Source of the DNA: Pseudomonas fluorescens | Lineage (GTDB): Bacteria > Pseudomonadota > Gammaproteobacteria > Pseudomonadales > Pseudomonadaceae | NCBI RefSeq assembly: GCF_001307275.1 | Contig: NZ_CP012831.1 | Coordinates: 3,836,501 to 3,900,500, forward strand | Direction: 5' to 3' | Length of the DNA stretch: 64,000 nucleotides | Shown: positions 8,719-16,281 of the stretch, in pieces | How positions within the stretch are numbered: the first letter of the stretch is position 1 | Layout: each line of letters begins with the position of its first letter | Translations under genes and position numbers: made by a program | The notes under the pieces: model-generated | What the model saw: the letters and a program-made list of their open reading frames with translations, nothing else | Database searches by the model: none | Told to the model about the DNA's origin: nothing

Positions 8719-8802
8719 GCGCGCCCAAGGGCGTCTCTAGACATGTAACGAGCCTGGCCCGCCAGGTGTTACGGGAGACGCCCTCTGGGCGCGCTCGTTT
8801 TT
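8719..8802 (+). terminator. Long nested hairpin between petC and sspA
   Basis: Arms GCGCGCCCA-A-GGGCGTCTC (from 8719) and GAGACGCCC-TC-TGGGCGCGC (to 8794) pair over about 18 bp with a single bulge. Inside them GTAAC pairs with GTTAC, and CCTGG with CCAGG at the tip. A T-rich tail (TCGTTTTTCCGTTTTT) follows. It probably terminates petABC and lies 40 nt before sspA, whose promoter was not identified. Confidence 0.8.
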
Positions 8803-8840
8803 CCGTTTTTCGATAATTTCAACAAGCGAGGAGGATCGCC

Positions 8841-9458
8841 ATGGGCGTGACCAATCGGTTGGCCTGTTACTCCGACCCCGCCGACCACTATTCCCACCGG
8901 GTACGCATCGTACTGGCAGAGAAGGGTGTCAGCGCCGAGATCATTTACGTCGAAGCGGGTCGTCAGCCGCCGAAGCTGATCGAAGTGAACCCTTACGGCA
9001 GCCTGCCCACATTGGTCGATCGTGACCTGGCGTTGTGGGAGTCGACCGTGGTGATGGAATACCTGGATGAGCGTTATCCGCATCCACCCTTGCTGCCGGT
9101 TTATCCTGTCGCGCGTGCCAACAGCCGTTTGCTGATCCATCGCATCCAGCGTGACTGGTGCGGGTTGGTGGATCTGATCCTGGATTCCCGGACCAAGGAG
9201 CCGGCGCGGGTCGTGGCGCGCAAGGAATTGCGTGAAAGCCTGACGGGCGTATCGCCGTTGTTCGTCGACAAGCCGTTTTTCCTCAGTGAGGAACAAAGTC
9301 TGGTGGATTGCTGCCTATTGCCCATACTCTGGCGTTTGCCGATTCTGGGTATCGAACTGCCGCGGCCTGCCAAGCCGCTGCTTGATTATATGGAGCGCCA
9401 ATTTGCGCGTGAGGCATTCCAGGCGAGTCTGTCTGGTGTCGAACGCGACATGCGCTAA
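8841..9458 (+). CDS. sspA: Stringent starvation protein A
   Basis: GST-fold protein without glutathione transferase activity that binds RNA polymerase and affects transcription in stationary phase and stress. The 205-residue product has the thioredoxin-like N-terminal domain (LACYSDPADHYSHRVRIVLAEKGV, NPYGSLPTLVDRDLALWESTVVMEYLDERYPHPPL region, residues 8-82) and an all-helical C-terminal domain. GAGGAGG precedes the ATG by 9 nt. It is followed after 16 bp by sspB, the conserved pair. Confidence 0.95.
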   Translation: MGVTNRLACYSDPADHYSHRVRIVLAEKGVSAEIIYVEAGRQPPKLIEVNPYGSLPTLVDRDLALWESTVVMEYLDERYPHPPLLPVYPVARANSRLLIHRIQRDWCGLVDLILDSRTKEPARVVARKELRESLTGVSPLFVDKPFFLSEEQSLVDCCLLPILWRLPILGIELPRPAKPLLDYMERQFAREAFQASLSGVERDMR

Positions 9459-9474
9459 GGCTTAGGGAGCCGCT

Positions 9475-9888
9475 ATGAACTCCAGTCGACCTTATCTGGT
9501 CCGCGCGCTCTACGAGTGGATTGTGGACAATGATTGCACCCCGCACATGCTCGTCAATGCCGAGTTTCCATCGGTGCAGGTGCCGCAGGGTTTTGCCAAT
9601 GATGGGCAGATTGTCCTGAACGTGTCGCCAGCCGCTGTGCGTCACCTGCACATGGATAATGATGCCGTCAGTTTTGAAGGGCGCTTTGGTGGTGTGCCAC
9701 ACACCCTGTACGTGCCTGTTGCGGCGATTCTGGGGATTTATGCCCGGGAGAATGGCCAGGGCATGGTGTTTGAGCTGGAAGCGCCGTTGGACGGTGAAGA
9801 AGAGTTCGAGCCGGATGATGACCTGCCACCGCCGGATGACGAGCCGCCGCGGCCTAGTGGTCGGCCTAGTCTTAAGGTGGTGAAGTAG
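9475..9888 (+). CDS. sspB: ClpXP protease adaptor SspB
   Basis: Dimeric adaptor that binds ssrA-tagged peptides and delivers them to ClpXP. The 137-residue protein has the ordered SspB fold (1-105: RPYLVRALYEWIVDNDCTPH, LNVSPAAVRHL, FGGVPHTLYVPVAAILGIYARENGQGM). An acidic, proline-rich linker follows (EEEFEPDDDLPPPDDEPPRP), and the end RPSLKVVK is the XB motif that docks on the ClpX zinc domain. Cotranscribed with sspA; a terminator follows at 9922. Confidence 0.96.
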   Translation: MNSSRPYLVRALYEWIVDNDCTPHMLVNAEFPSVQVPQGFANDGQIVLNVSPAAVRHLHMDNDAVSFEGRFGGVPHTLYVPVAAILGIYARENGQGMVFELEAPLDGEEEFEPDDDLPPPDDEPPRPSGRPSLKVVK

Positions 9889-9921
9889 CGGGGCAGGTAA
9901 TCTGTTCGCTGTTCGCTGAGG

Positions 9922-9957
9922 AAAATGCCCGTGTCGTGAGATGTGGGCATTTTTTTT
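9922..9957 (+). terminator. Terminator of sspAB
   Basis: A 9-bp stem AAAATGCCC / GGGCATTTT with a 14-nt loop is followed by a run of T. Confidence 0.9.
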
Positions 9958-9982
9958 GGCTGCATTCACTGGTGGATTGGTG

Positions 9983-10233
9983 TGTATATCCGTTTCTGCG
10001 GTTACGGCCGCTGGCGGTTCCGCCCTTACGGCGGCTCACTTTTGAGAAGCGCAAAAGTAAGCAAAACGCTTTTTGCCCCACCACTAGGCACCTCGCCTAG
10101 GCTCGGTGTTCCCTCACTCCGGCATTGCTCCGTGGGCCGCCGCGAAGGGCCATCCATGGCCCAGCGCGGCTATCCCGGCATCCATGCCGGGATGCCCACT
10201 GCGCAATGCCTGCGTTCGGCCGGCGTGGTTAAT
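9983..10233. repeat. Dispersed ~250-bp non-coding repeat
   Basis: This gene-free stretch contains strings I recognise as recurring in P. fluorescens-group genomes, such as CCGTTTCTGCGG, TTCCGCCCTTACGGCGG, CACTCCGGCATTGCTCCG and CGGCATCCATGCCGGGATG. It holds several short palindromes (CCGCCCTTACGGCGG, CCCGGCATCCATGCCGGG, GGGCCATCCATGGCCC). Open frames across it lack codon bias or a ribosome binding site. Recognition is from memory of such genomes, without an alignment. Confidence 0.55.
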
Positions 10234-10480
10234 GGGGCGCCCAGATCAAAAGCAAAAGCGAGGCGGCCTTATGGCCGACCTGTCTCCTCCGGCTGTACCC
10301 GATGATCCCATTGTGGGAGCGAGCTTGCTCGCGATGGCGTCAGGTCAGCGGCATTGATGTTGGCTGATACACCGCAATCGCGAGCGAGCTCGCTCCCACA
10401 GTTGATTGGGGTGCAGCCAGAGAGGTGGGTCGGCTATAAGGCCGCCTCGCTTTTGCTTTTGATCTTGATCTGGGCGCCCC
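10234..10480. repeat. Composite inverted repeat enclosing a REPIN
   Basis: Outer arms of about 50 nt (left 10234-10283, right 10424-10480) are near-perfect inverted copies: GGGGCGCCCAGATCAAAAGC at the left end answers GCTTTTGATCTTGATCTGGG at the right, where the right arm has one extra AGATCA-type hexamer. A complete REPIN lies between them at 10312-10400. No coding signal is visible. Confidence 0.8.
10312..10400. repeat. REPIN inside the composite repeat
   Basis: Facing REP palindromes of the TGTGGGAGCGAGC family at 10312-10336 and 10376-10400. The right copy has one variation (GAGCGAGC instead of GAGCAAGC). Confidence 0.88.
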
Positions 10481-10490
10481 GACCAAATAA

Positions 10491-10530
10491 AAAAACGGCG
10501 CTCCTCTGTATGAGTGAGCGCCGTTTTTTC
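10491..10530 (-). terminator. Terminator of the minus-strand lpoA-dolP cluster
   Basis: Stem AACGGCGCTC / GAGCGCCGTT with a 12-nt loop is flanked by A-runs on the left and T-runs on the right, so it can terminate both strands. It lies 35 nt after the stop of the BON-domain gene. Confidence 0.85.
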
Positions 10531-10564
10531 CAGCCACATGCAGCCTCAAGAGCCGCGAGTCGCC

Positions 10565-11143
10565 TCAGTCGATGTATTCAAACAACTTGACGATTTTCTG
10601 CACGCCGGACACACCCTGCACCAGGTTGGTCGCCTGGGCGGCTTCCTGCTTGGTCAGCAGGCCCAACAGATAGACGATGCCGTTCTCGGTCACAACCTTG
10701 ATGCGCGAGCCAGGAATGCTGGCGTCGGTGAGCATCTGGGTCTTGATCTTGGTGGTCAGCCACGCATCGTTCTGGCGCGCCAGCAGAGAGGAGGGTTGCA
10801 GGACCTGCAGTTCGTTATGCACGGTCTTGACCCGCTGTACGGCGCTGGCTTCCTGCTCGGCCTTGGCCTTGAGGTCGGCACGTGGGGTCTGGCCGGCCAG
10901 CAGTACGACACCGTTGAAGCTGGTGACGACGATGTGCGAGTTGTTGTCCAGGTCCGGGTCGGCCTTGGCAATGTTCACGCCGACCTTGGTTTCAATCAGG
11001 GAGTCGTCGATCTTGCTGCCGAAGGTGCGGGTGCCGCGGTCGTCTTCAATCGGCTTTTCCCGGCTGGCGTTAACCACCGATGTGCAGCCGCTGATGCCGA
11101 GGCACAGGGTCAGGGCCAGAAGGCCTAGGCGATTAGGGGTCAT
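10565..11143 (-). CDS. dolP: BON-domain outer-membrane lipoprotein (DolP/YraP-like)
   Basis: Envelope lipoprotein of 192 residues; DolP in enterics localises to division sites and supports outer-membrane integrity. A lipoprotein signal ends in the lipobox ISGC (Cys20). Two BON domains follow: about 45-115 (SLIETKVGVNIAK...SFNGVVLLAGQTP) and 125-190 (AWLTTKIKTQMLTD...ENGIVYLLGLLTKQEA). It is last in the minus-strand cluster lpoA-yraN-SIS-BON, and its ATG overlaps the SIS gene stop by 4 bp, the conserved yraM-P arrangement. The identification rests on domain structure plus this gene order. Confidence 0.88.
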   Translation of the reverse strand: MTPNRLGLLALTLCLGISGCTSVVNASREKPIEDDRGTRTFGSKIDDSLIETKVGVNIAKADPDLDNNSHIVVTSFNGVVLLAGQTPRADLKAKAEQEASAVQRVKTVHNELQVLQPSSLLARQNDAWLTTKIKTQMLTDASIPGSRIKVVTENGIVYLLGLLTKQEAAQATNLVQGVSGVQKIVKLFEYID

Positions 11144-11733
11144 TCTTCACTCCCGAACAGTTGGCTGTCGATCAAGTCGCAAAGGCAGTGGATCGCCAGC
11201 AGGTGGACTTCCTGGATACGTGCGGTGACATTGGCCGGTACGCGGATCTCGACGTCTTCGGGCAATAGCAGTGATGCCATGCCGCCGCCGTCACGACCGG
11301 TCAATGCTACGACAATCATTTCGCGATCATGTGCGGCCTGGATCGCTTGAATAATATTGGCCGAGTTGCCGCTGGTGGAAATCGCCAGCAGCACATCGCC
11401 GGGTTGGCCCAGGGCGCGGATCTGTTTGGAGAAGACTTCGTTGTAGCTGTAGTCGTTGGCGATCGAGGTGATCGTCGAGCTGTCGGTGGTCAGGGCGATT
11501 GCCGGCAGGCTCGGGCGTTCGCGCTCGAAGCGGTTGAGCAGCTCCGACGAGAAATGCTGGGCGTCGCCGGCCGAGCCGCCATTGCCGCACGAAAGCATTT
11601 TGCCCTCGTTGAGCAAGGCGTTGACCATCACTTGGCTGGCTTGCTCGATGTGCGGTGCAAGTACGTCCATCGCCTGTTGCTTGGTGTCGATACTGGCCTG
11701 AAAAAGCTGGCGAATTCGCGATTGCATGTCCAT
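11140..11733 (-). CDS. SIS-domain phosphosugar isomerase (GmhA/DiaA family)
   Basis: A 197-residue SIS protein. GmhA converts sedoheptulose 7-phosphate to heptose 7-phosphate for LPS core; the paralogue DiaA binds DnaA and occupies this same yraN-yraP neighbourhood in enterics. Sugar-phosphate loops are visible: CGNGGSAGDAQHFSSELLNRF (about 49-69) and AISTSGNSANI (about 117-127), with TTDSSTITSIANDYSYNEVF between. In Pseudomonas this copy is usually annotated gmhA; motifs alone do not separate the two roles. It overlaps the BON gene by 4 bp. Confidence 0.85.
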   Translation of the reverse strand: MDMQSRIRQLFQASIDTKQQAMDVLAPHIEQASQVMVNALLNEGKMLSCGNGGSAGDAQHFSSELLNRFERERPSLPAIALTTDSSTITSIANDYSYNEVFSKQIRALGQPGDVLLAISTSGNSANIIQAIQAAHDREMIVVALTGRDGGGMASLLLPEDVEIRVPANVTARIQEVHLLAIHCLCDLIDSQLFGSEE

Positions 11734-11835
11734 CTGTGTGACCTTAAGTAGCGCGGCTTATGGGCACAAACATGTGCGGCGCGCAAAGCAAAGAGCAAAA
11801 AAGTTAGGTGAAGGTGTCCGGCTCGGCATGGGCGC

Positions 11836-12198
11836 TCAACTGTCGAAGGCGTTCTGCAGCCAGTTCAACTGGGCGGCGTTGCTGTCGATGGCAACCACGT
11901 CGAAGCGGCAGGGGTAATCGGCCCAGCGAGACTCGCGTTGCAGGAAATACTGCGCGGCGAACACCAGCTTCTGGCGCTTGCGCTCGTCAATGCTGTCGAG
12001 CGCGCCACCCCATTGGGTATTTTTTCTGTAGCGGACTTCGACGAATACTACTGTATCGCCGTCAAGCATGACCAGATCAAGCTCGCCGCGTTTGCACAAC
12101 CAGTTCTGCGCCACCAGCCGCAGACCGTGTTGCTGGAGATGCGCGAGGGCCTGGCCCTCGGCATCCCGTCCGCTTTGCTGGCGTGATCGGTCAGGCAT
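11836..12198 (-). CDS. yraN: YraN family (UPF0102) nuclease-fold protein
   Basis: A 120-residue member of UPF0102, an endonuclease-like fold related to Holliday-junction resolvases; the cellular role is not established. The core motifs GRDAEGQALAHLQQHGLRLV, RGELDLVMLDGDTVVFVEVRYR (a D...ExK-like site in which the last residue is Arg) and RKRQKLVFAAQYFL are present. The ATG at 12198 overlaps the lpoA stop by one base; a longer in-frame extension upstream inside lpoA is antisense-like noise and was not used. Confidence 0.9.
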   Translation of the reverse strand: MPDRSRQQSGRDAEGQALAHLQQHGLRLVAQNWLCKRGELDLVMLDGDTVVFVEVRYRKNTQWGGALDSIDERKRQKLVFAAQYFLQRESRWADYPCRFDVVAIDSNAAQLNWLQNAFDS

Positions 12199-14009
12199 CA
12201 GCGCTGGGTGTCCGGCAGGCGCTGCACCTGGCCATTGACGAACTCGGCCCATGGCAGTTGACGCTGTACGCGCTGGGTGGGCGACACGGCCAGACTGCCC
12301 GACAAGCCTTCGATGCGGCTGTCCGGCAACGTCTTGAGTTGGCCAAGGCGTGGTGCCAGGCGATAGGCATCTGCGCCCATCGCGTACAGCCGACCCAGGC
12401 TGCCACCCGCCTGGGGCCACTGCGCCGTGACCTGCTTGCGCAGCGGGTCATTGGCGTCGAGCAGCCACGGAGTTTCGCAGAAGCGGATGCCGCTCATGTC
12501 GTTGTACTGGTTCTGGTCGCCGCTGGCGCTGAACACCGAAGACGTCGCGTAGACCGGCACGTCGCCGGCGTATTGGAAGTTCAGGGTTGGCTTGATCTGC
12601 TGGGCCTGCTGCGGTGTCGAGGCCAGGAAGATGAATTCGATGTCCTGGCGACGGGACGGCTGGGCCGCGACCGTGGTGCCCACGGTGCTTTGCAGGCTCT
12701 TGGCGCGACCTTCGCTCTGGCGCAACTGGAACATGTCGGCGATCTGCTGGGCCAGTTGGACCGGCTGGTCGACCCGTTCGATCGCGACGATGGTGCCGCC
12801 GTTGGCCTGCCAGTCCTGGCTGAAGGCTTTCAGTACACGATCGCCCCATTCGCCCTTCGGCACCATGGCGGCGGCGCGGTGCAGGCCATCGGCGCGGGCG
12901 CGACGGGACACTTCGCGAGCTTCATCCTCGGGTGCCAGGCCGAACTGGAACAGTTGCGGTGGCCCTTGTTCACCTTCGCTGTAGTTCAGCGCCAGGGTAG
13001 TGATTGGCAATTGCGGGCGGGTGCTGATCTGCTTGACCAGGGGTTTTTCCAGCGGGCCGATGACCAGTTGCACGCCGTCGGCCTGGGCCTTGCGATAGAA
13101 CTCGTCCATGGAGGTCAGGCTGGCGCTGTCATAGAACTGGATGCTTGGTGGCGTTTGCCCGGCCTGCTGGGCCTGGTAGTGCGCGGCCATGAAACCCTCG
13201 CGCAAGGCCTTGGCAACCGCTGCCAGCTGGCCACTTTGTGGCAGCAGCAGGGCGATCTTGCTCAGTGGCTGGCTGGCCAGTTCCTTGAGCTTGACCAGGG
13301 GCGTCGGCAGTTGCAGGGCCGCGGGATGCTTCGGGTTCTGTTCGCGCCAGTGGTCGATGGCCGCCTGCTGCTGTTCCAGGGTGCCGGCGGTCTTGACGGC
13401 CTGGGCCAGGCTCAGCCAGCCGCCGAGGTCGTCGTTGGAGGCGGGCTGCAACTGGTCGGTGGGCAGCGAGGCGATCAGCGACCAGATGGCTTCGTGGTTT
13501 TTCGCCGCGGCGTCGTCCTTCAGCAAGGGCGCGATGAAGATGCGCTCCTTGGCGGCGGCCAGGGTCTGGCCGTCGGCTTCGAGGGCGCGGGCGCGGACGG
13601 TCCCGGTGCGGACCTGCTGCTCCACTGGCATTTCGCTCAGGTGTTGCAGGCTTGGGTGGCTCAGGGCGGTCAGCGCGGCCTTGGGCTGGTTGCGGGTCAT
13701 CGCCAGTTCCGCCGACAGCGTGCTGGCGAAAATCTGCTGGCCGGGCTTGAGTTGTTCCATCGGCACTTGTTGCAGGATCTGTGCGGACTGGCCGGCATTG
13801 CCCTGGCGGTAGGCCAGGTCTGCGGCGCTCAGGCGCAGCAGGGCGGCTTTTTCCGGGGTTTTGCTTTGGGTGGCCTGTTCGAGCAACTGCTCGATACTGG
13901 CATCCGGGGTCCGTGGAAGTTCGCCAAGGCTGGACGAGGGCGAGCTGGCGCAGGCCGCCAGGAGGGCAGCGAGGCAGAGGGCGGAGAGCAGCCGCAGGCA
14001 AGCGATCAT
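12198..14009 (-). CDS. lpoA: Penicillin-binding protein activator LpoA
   Basis: Outer-membrane lipoprotein that reaches through the periplasm to stimulate PBP1A. The 603-residue protein has a lipoprotein signal with lipobox LAAC (Cys20). A TPR-like helical N-domain (about 35-250) is followed by a C-terminal domain with a periplasmic binding-protein fold (about 270-600: KIALLLPQSGQLAAVAKALREGF, LVIGPLEKPLV, DIEFIFLASTPQQAQQIKP). First gene of the minus-strand cluster, divergent from rsmI with 207 bp between the starts. In the same window as the dcw cluster, it adds a regulator of wall synthesis. Confidence 0.92.
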   Translation of the reverse strand: MIACLRLLSALCLAALLAACASSPSSSLGELPRTPDASIEQLLEQATQSKTPEKAALLRLSAADLAYRQGNAGQSAQILQQVPMEQLKPGQQIFASTLSAELAMTRNQPKAALTALSHPSLQHLSEMPVEQQVRTGTVRARALEADGQTLAAAKERIFIAPLLKDDAAAKNHEAIWSLIASLPTDQLQPASNDDLGGWLSLAQAVKTAGTLEQQQAAIDHWREQNPKHPAALQLPTPLVKLKELASQPLSKIALLLPQSGQLAAVAKALREGFMAAHYQAQQAGQTPPSIQFYDSASLTSMDEFYRKAQADGVQLVIGPLEKPLVKQISTRPQLPITTLALNYSEGEQGPPQLFQFGLAPEDEAREVSRRARADGLHRAAAMVPKGEWGDRVLKAFSQDWQANGGTIVAIERVDQPVQLAQQIADMFQLRQSEGRAKSLQSTVGTTVAAQPSRRQDIEFIFLASTPQQAQQIKPTLNFQYAGDVPVYATSSVFSASGDQNQYNDMSGIRFCETPWLLDANDPLRKQVTAQWPQAGGSLGRLYAMGADAYRLAPRLGQLKTLPDSRIEGLSGSLAVSPTQRVQRQLPWAEFVNGQVQRLPDTQR

Positions 14010-14216
14010 GTAAGTGTTCCTGATACGAGATCAAATTAGCGTCGAATTGTACCCAAGCACTGGCCGGGGCGCGATGTTACTGGCGTGAATCGATCAATTT
14101 AGGTATTTCAAAGAGTGCGGCGCGCCACAAAAGACAGGGTATTGCCTCTGTGGTGAACAGCTTAGGCGGCCGTCACACGCTACAATGGCGGTTTTTACGA
14201 TCATGAGGTGCGCGTT

Positions 14217-15089
14217 TTGACTGCTCCAGGTGCTTTGAATTCCGCTGCCGGCTCGCTTTATGTGGTGGCGACGCCCATCGGCAACCTGGACGATATCAGT
14301 GCCCGGGCGCTGAAAATCCTGCAGGAGGTCGCGCTGATCGCGGCTGAAGATACGCGTCACTCCCAGCGCCTGCTGCAACATTTCGGCATCTCCACGCCGT
14401 TGGCGGCCTGTCATGAGCACAATGAGCGGGACGAAGGCAGTCGTTTTATTACCCGGCTGCTGGCTGGCGATAACATCGCGCTGATTTCCGATGCGGGTAC
14501 GCCGTTGATTTCCGACCCCGGCTATCATCTGGTGCGCCAGGCCCGGGCGGTGGGTATCAGTGTGGTACCGGTGCCGGGGGCTTGCGCGTTGATCGCGGCG
14601 CTGTCGGCGGCAGGCCTGCCGTCGGACCGTTTCATCTTCGAAGGTTTCCTGCCGGCCAAGGCGGTGGGGCGGCGGGCGCGCCTGGAAGCTATAAAGGAAG
14701 AGCCGCGCACGCTGATCTTCTATGAGGCGCCGCACCGCATTCTGGAGTGCCTGCAGGACATGGAGCTGGTGTTCGGTGCCGAACGCCAGGCGCTGCTGGC
14801 CCGGGAGTTGACCAAGACCTTTGAAACCCTCAAGGGGCTGCCGTTGACCGAGTTGCGCGCCTTTGTGGAAAACGACAGCAACCAGCAGCGCGGCGAGTGC
14901 GTCGTGCTGGTGGCGGGCTGGACGCCGCCGCAAAGCGAGGATGCCGTCAGCGGCGAGGCGATGCGCGTCCTGAACCTGCTGCTCGAGGAAATGCCCCTCA
15001 AGCGCGCCGCGGCCCTTGCGGCGCAGATCACTGGCGAGCGCAAGAATGTGCTGTATCAGGTCGCACTGGAAAAACAGAAAGACCAGTGA
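14217..15089 (+). CDS. rsmI: 16S rRNA (cytidine(1402)-2'-O)-methyltransferase
   Basis: SAM-dependent 2'-O-methylation of C1402 in the decoding centre of 16S rRNA. The 290-residue protein has the tetrapyrrole-methylase-like fold: SLYVVATPIGNLDDISARAL (about 12-31), EDTRHSQRLL, and the SAM-site loop SDAGTPLISDPGY (about 91-103). The TTG at 14217 was chosen because GAGG lies 8 nt upstream and MTAPGALNS is the usual start; a GTG at 14208 is the alternative. Divergent from lpoA, which is common in proteobacteria. rnpB follows. Confidence 0.92.
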   Translation: MTAPGALNSAAGSLYVVATPIGNLDDISARALKILQEVALIAAEDTRHSQRLLQHFGISTPLAACHEHNERDEGSRFITRLLAGDNIALISDAGTPLISDPGYHLVRQARAVGISVVPVPGACALIAALSAAGLPSDRFIFEGFLPAKAVGRRARLEAIKEEPRTLIFYEAPHRILECLQDMELVFGAERQALLARELTKTFETLKGLPLTELRAFVENDSNQQRGECVVLVAGWTPPQSEDAVSGEAMRVLNLLLEEMPLKRAAALAAQITGERKNVLYQVALEKQKDQ

Positions 15090-15163
15090 AACCGGGACAA
15101 GGTGCTGGCCCGGGGCTTTTAGCGCTTGTTCTTCAAGCGCTCTACCGTTAACCTTCGCGGCGG

Positions 15164-15519
15164 AGAGTCGATCGGACAGTCGCTGCCCTCTATGAGAATT
15201 AGGGGGGGGAGGAAAGTCCGGGCTCCATAGGGCGAAGTGCCAGGTAATGCCTGGGAGGCGTGAGCCTACGGAAAGTGCCACAGAAAATAACCGCCTAAGC
15301 GTTTCGGCGCCGGTAAGGGTGAAAAGGTGCGGTAAGAGCGCACCGCACGGCTGGCAACAGTTCGTGGCTAGGTAAACCCCACTTGGAGCAAGACCAAATA
15401 GGGTCCCAAGGCGTGGCCCGCGCTGGGACCGGGTAGGTTGCTAAAGATGTCCAGTGATGGCCATCGTAGACGAATGACTGTTCAAGACAGAACCCGGCTT
15501 ACAGATCGACTCTCCACCT
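15164..15519 (+). ncRNA. rnpB: RNase P RNA (M1 RNA, type A)
   Basis: Catalytic RNA that matures tRNA 5' ends. The 5' AGAGTCGATC (15164-15173) pairs perfectly with GATCGACTCT at 15504-15513 to form P1. Conserved blocks are GAGGAAAGTCCGGGCTCC (from about 15210), ACAGAAAATAACCGCC (about 15280) and the 3' segment GACGAATGACTGTTCAAGACAGAACCCGGCTTA, described here in parts. A short CTTTT follows P1. It lies between rsmI and the dcw cluster, the usual Pseudomonas position. One G-run of eight near 15202 is longer than I would expect in this loop. Confidence 0.96.
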
Positions 15520-15720
15520 TTTCCCTTCCTGCCGGAATCACTGGCAGACGCAGTTCCTAAGACCAAAAAAATCTTACTCTTAACAAATCACTTTAACTTG
15601 TGCGCGCAGTCCCCTGTGCTGCTTCAGGTTGGGGCGAATTTTCCTACGTCAGATTCTTGTTACCCCTCCTGAAACGCTCCTAAATCTCCGATCTATAAGG
15701 CTTTTCCTTCATTACGCGCC

Positions 15721-15750
15721 TTGACGGTGCGGTGGGCGCATTCCTATAGT
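15721..15750 (+). promoter_or_regulatory. Sigma70-like promoter of the dcw cluster
   Basis: TTGACG (15721-15726) and TATAGT (15745-15750) are 18 nt apart, matching the consensus at 5/6 positions each. It lies about 75 nt upstream of mraZ and directly before the MraZ-type repeats. The rest of the gap 15520-15720 shows no gene. Confidence 0.6.
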
Positions 15751-15756
15751 GTGCGC

Positions 15757-15817
15757 AAGTGGCGGAAAGTGGCATGAAGTGGGTTTTTTTGAAGGTAAAA
15801 CGCCAAAAAGTGGAGAA
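15757..15817 (+). promoter_or_regulatory. Tandem MraZ-type operator repeats
   Basis: AAGTGGCGGA, AAGTGGCATG and AAGTGGGTTT follow each other with a 10-nt period at 15757, 15767 and 15777. A fourth copy, AAGTGGAGAA, stands at 15808, three turns later. The 10-nt period of short TGG-containing repeats is the arrangement that E. coli MraZ binds upstream of its own gene. The fourth copy overlaps the GGAG in front of mraZ. Confidence 0.65.
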
Positions 15818-15825
15818 ACGCTGAC

Positions 15826-16281
15826 GTGTTTCGCGGAGCTAACGCTATCAGTCTCGATGCAAAAGGCCGGCTTGCCATGCCCAGCCGGTATCGTGACGAG
15901 CTCGTTTCGCGAAGTTCGGGGCAGTTAATCGTCACGATCGACGCCGTTGACCCATGTTTGTGTGTTTACCCTCTGGATGAGTGGGAACTTATCGAAACCA
16001 AACTGCGCGCACTGCCTTCGCTGCGTGAAGAAAACCGCCGTCTGCAACGCTTGCTGATCGGTAATGCCGTCGACCTCGAGCTCGATGGCAGTGGTCGTTT
16101 CCTGGTGCCGCCGCGCCTGCGCGAGTACGCCAAGCTGGACAAGCGCGCGATGCTGGTGGGCCAACTGAACAAGTTCCAACTGTGGGACGAAGATGCCTGG
16201 AATGCGGTTTCTGCCGCTGACCTCGCTGCTATTCAACAACCGGGCGCCATGCCTGACGAACTGCGTGATTTGATCCTGTGA
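15826..16281 (+). CDS. mraZ: Transcriptional regulator MraZ
   Basis: AbrB-like DNA-binding protein, 151 residues, that in E. coli represses the dcw promoter. Two tandem half-domains each carry the family DxxxR-type loop: SLDAKGRLAMPSRYRDEL (about 7-24) and LDGSGRFLVPPRLREYA (about 86-102). The start is GTG at 15826, giving the usual MFRGANAISLDAKGR. The stop overlaps the rsmH GTG by 4 bp. Tandem operator repeats lie just upstream, so autoregulation is likely. Confidence 0.95.
   Translation: MFRGANAISLDAKGRLAMPSRYRDELVSRSSGQLIVTIDAVDPCLCVYPLDEWELIETKLRALPSLREENRRLQRLLIGNAVDLELDGSGRFLVPPRLREYAKLDKRAMLVGQLNKFQLWDEDAWNAVSAADLAAIQQPGAMPDELRDLIL

Noticed and set aside
9943..10357. Small open frames in the repeat block after sspB
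   Set aside because: They run through palindromic repeats, lack ribosome binding sites and codon bias, and end in REP sequence.
12183..14039. Long + strand frame opposite lpoA
   Set aside because: Antisense shadow of lpoA; no recognisable domain, Gln/Gly/Leu-rich as expected for the reverse of GC-rich codons.
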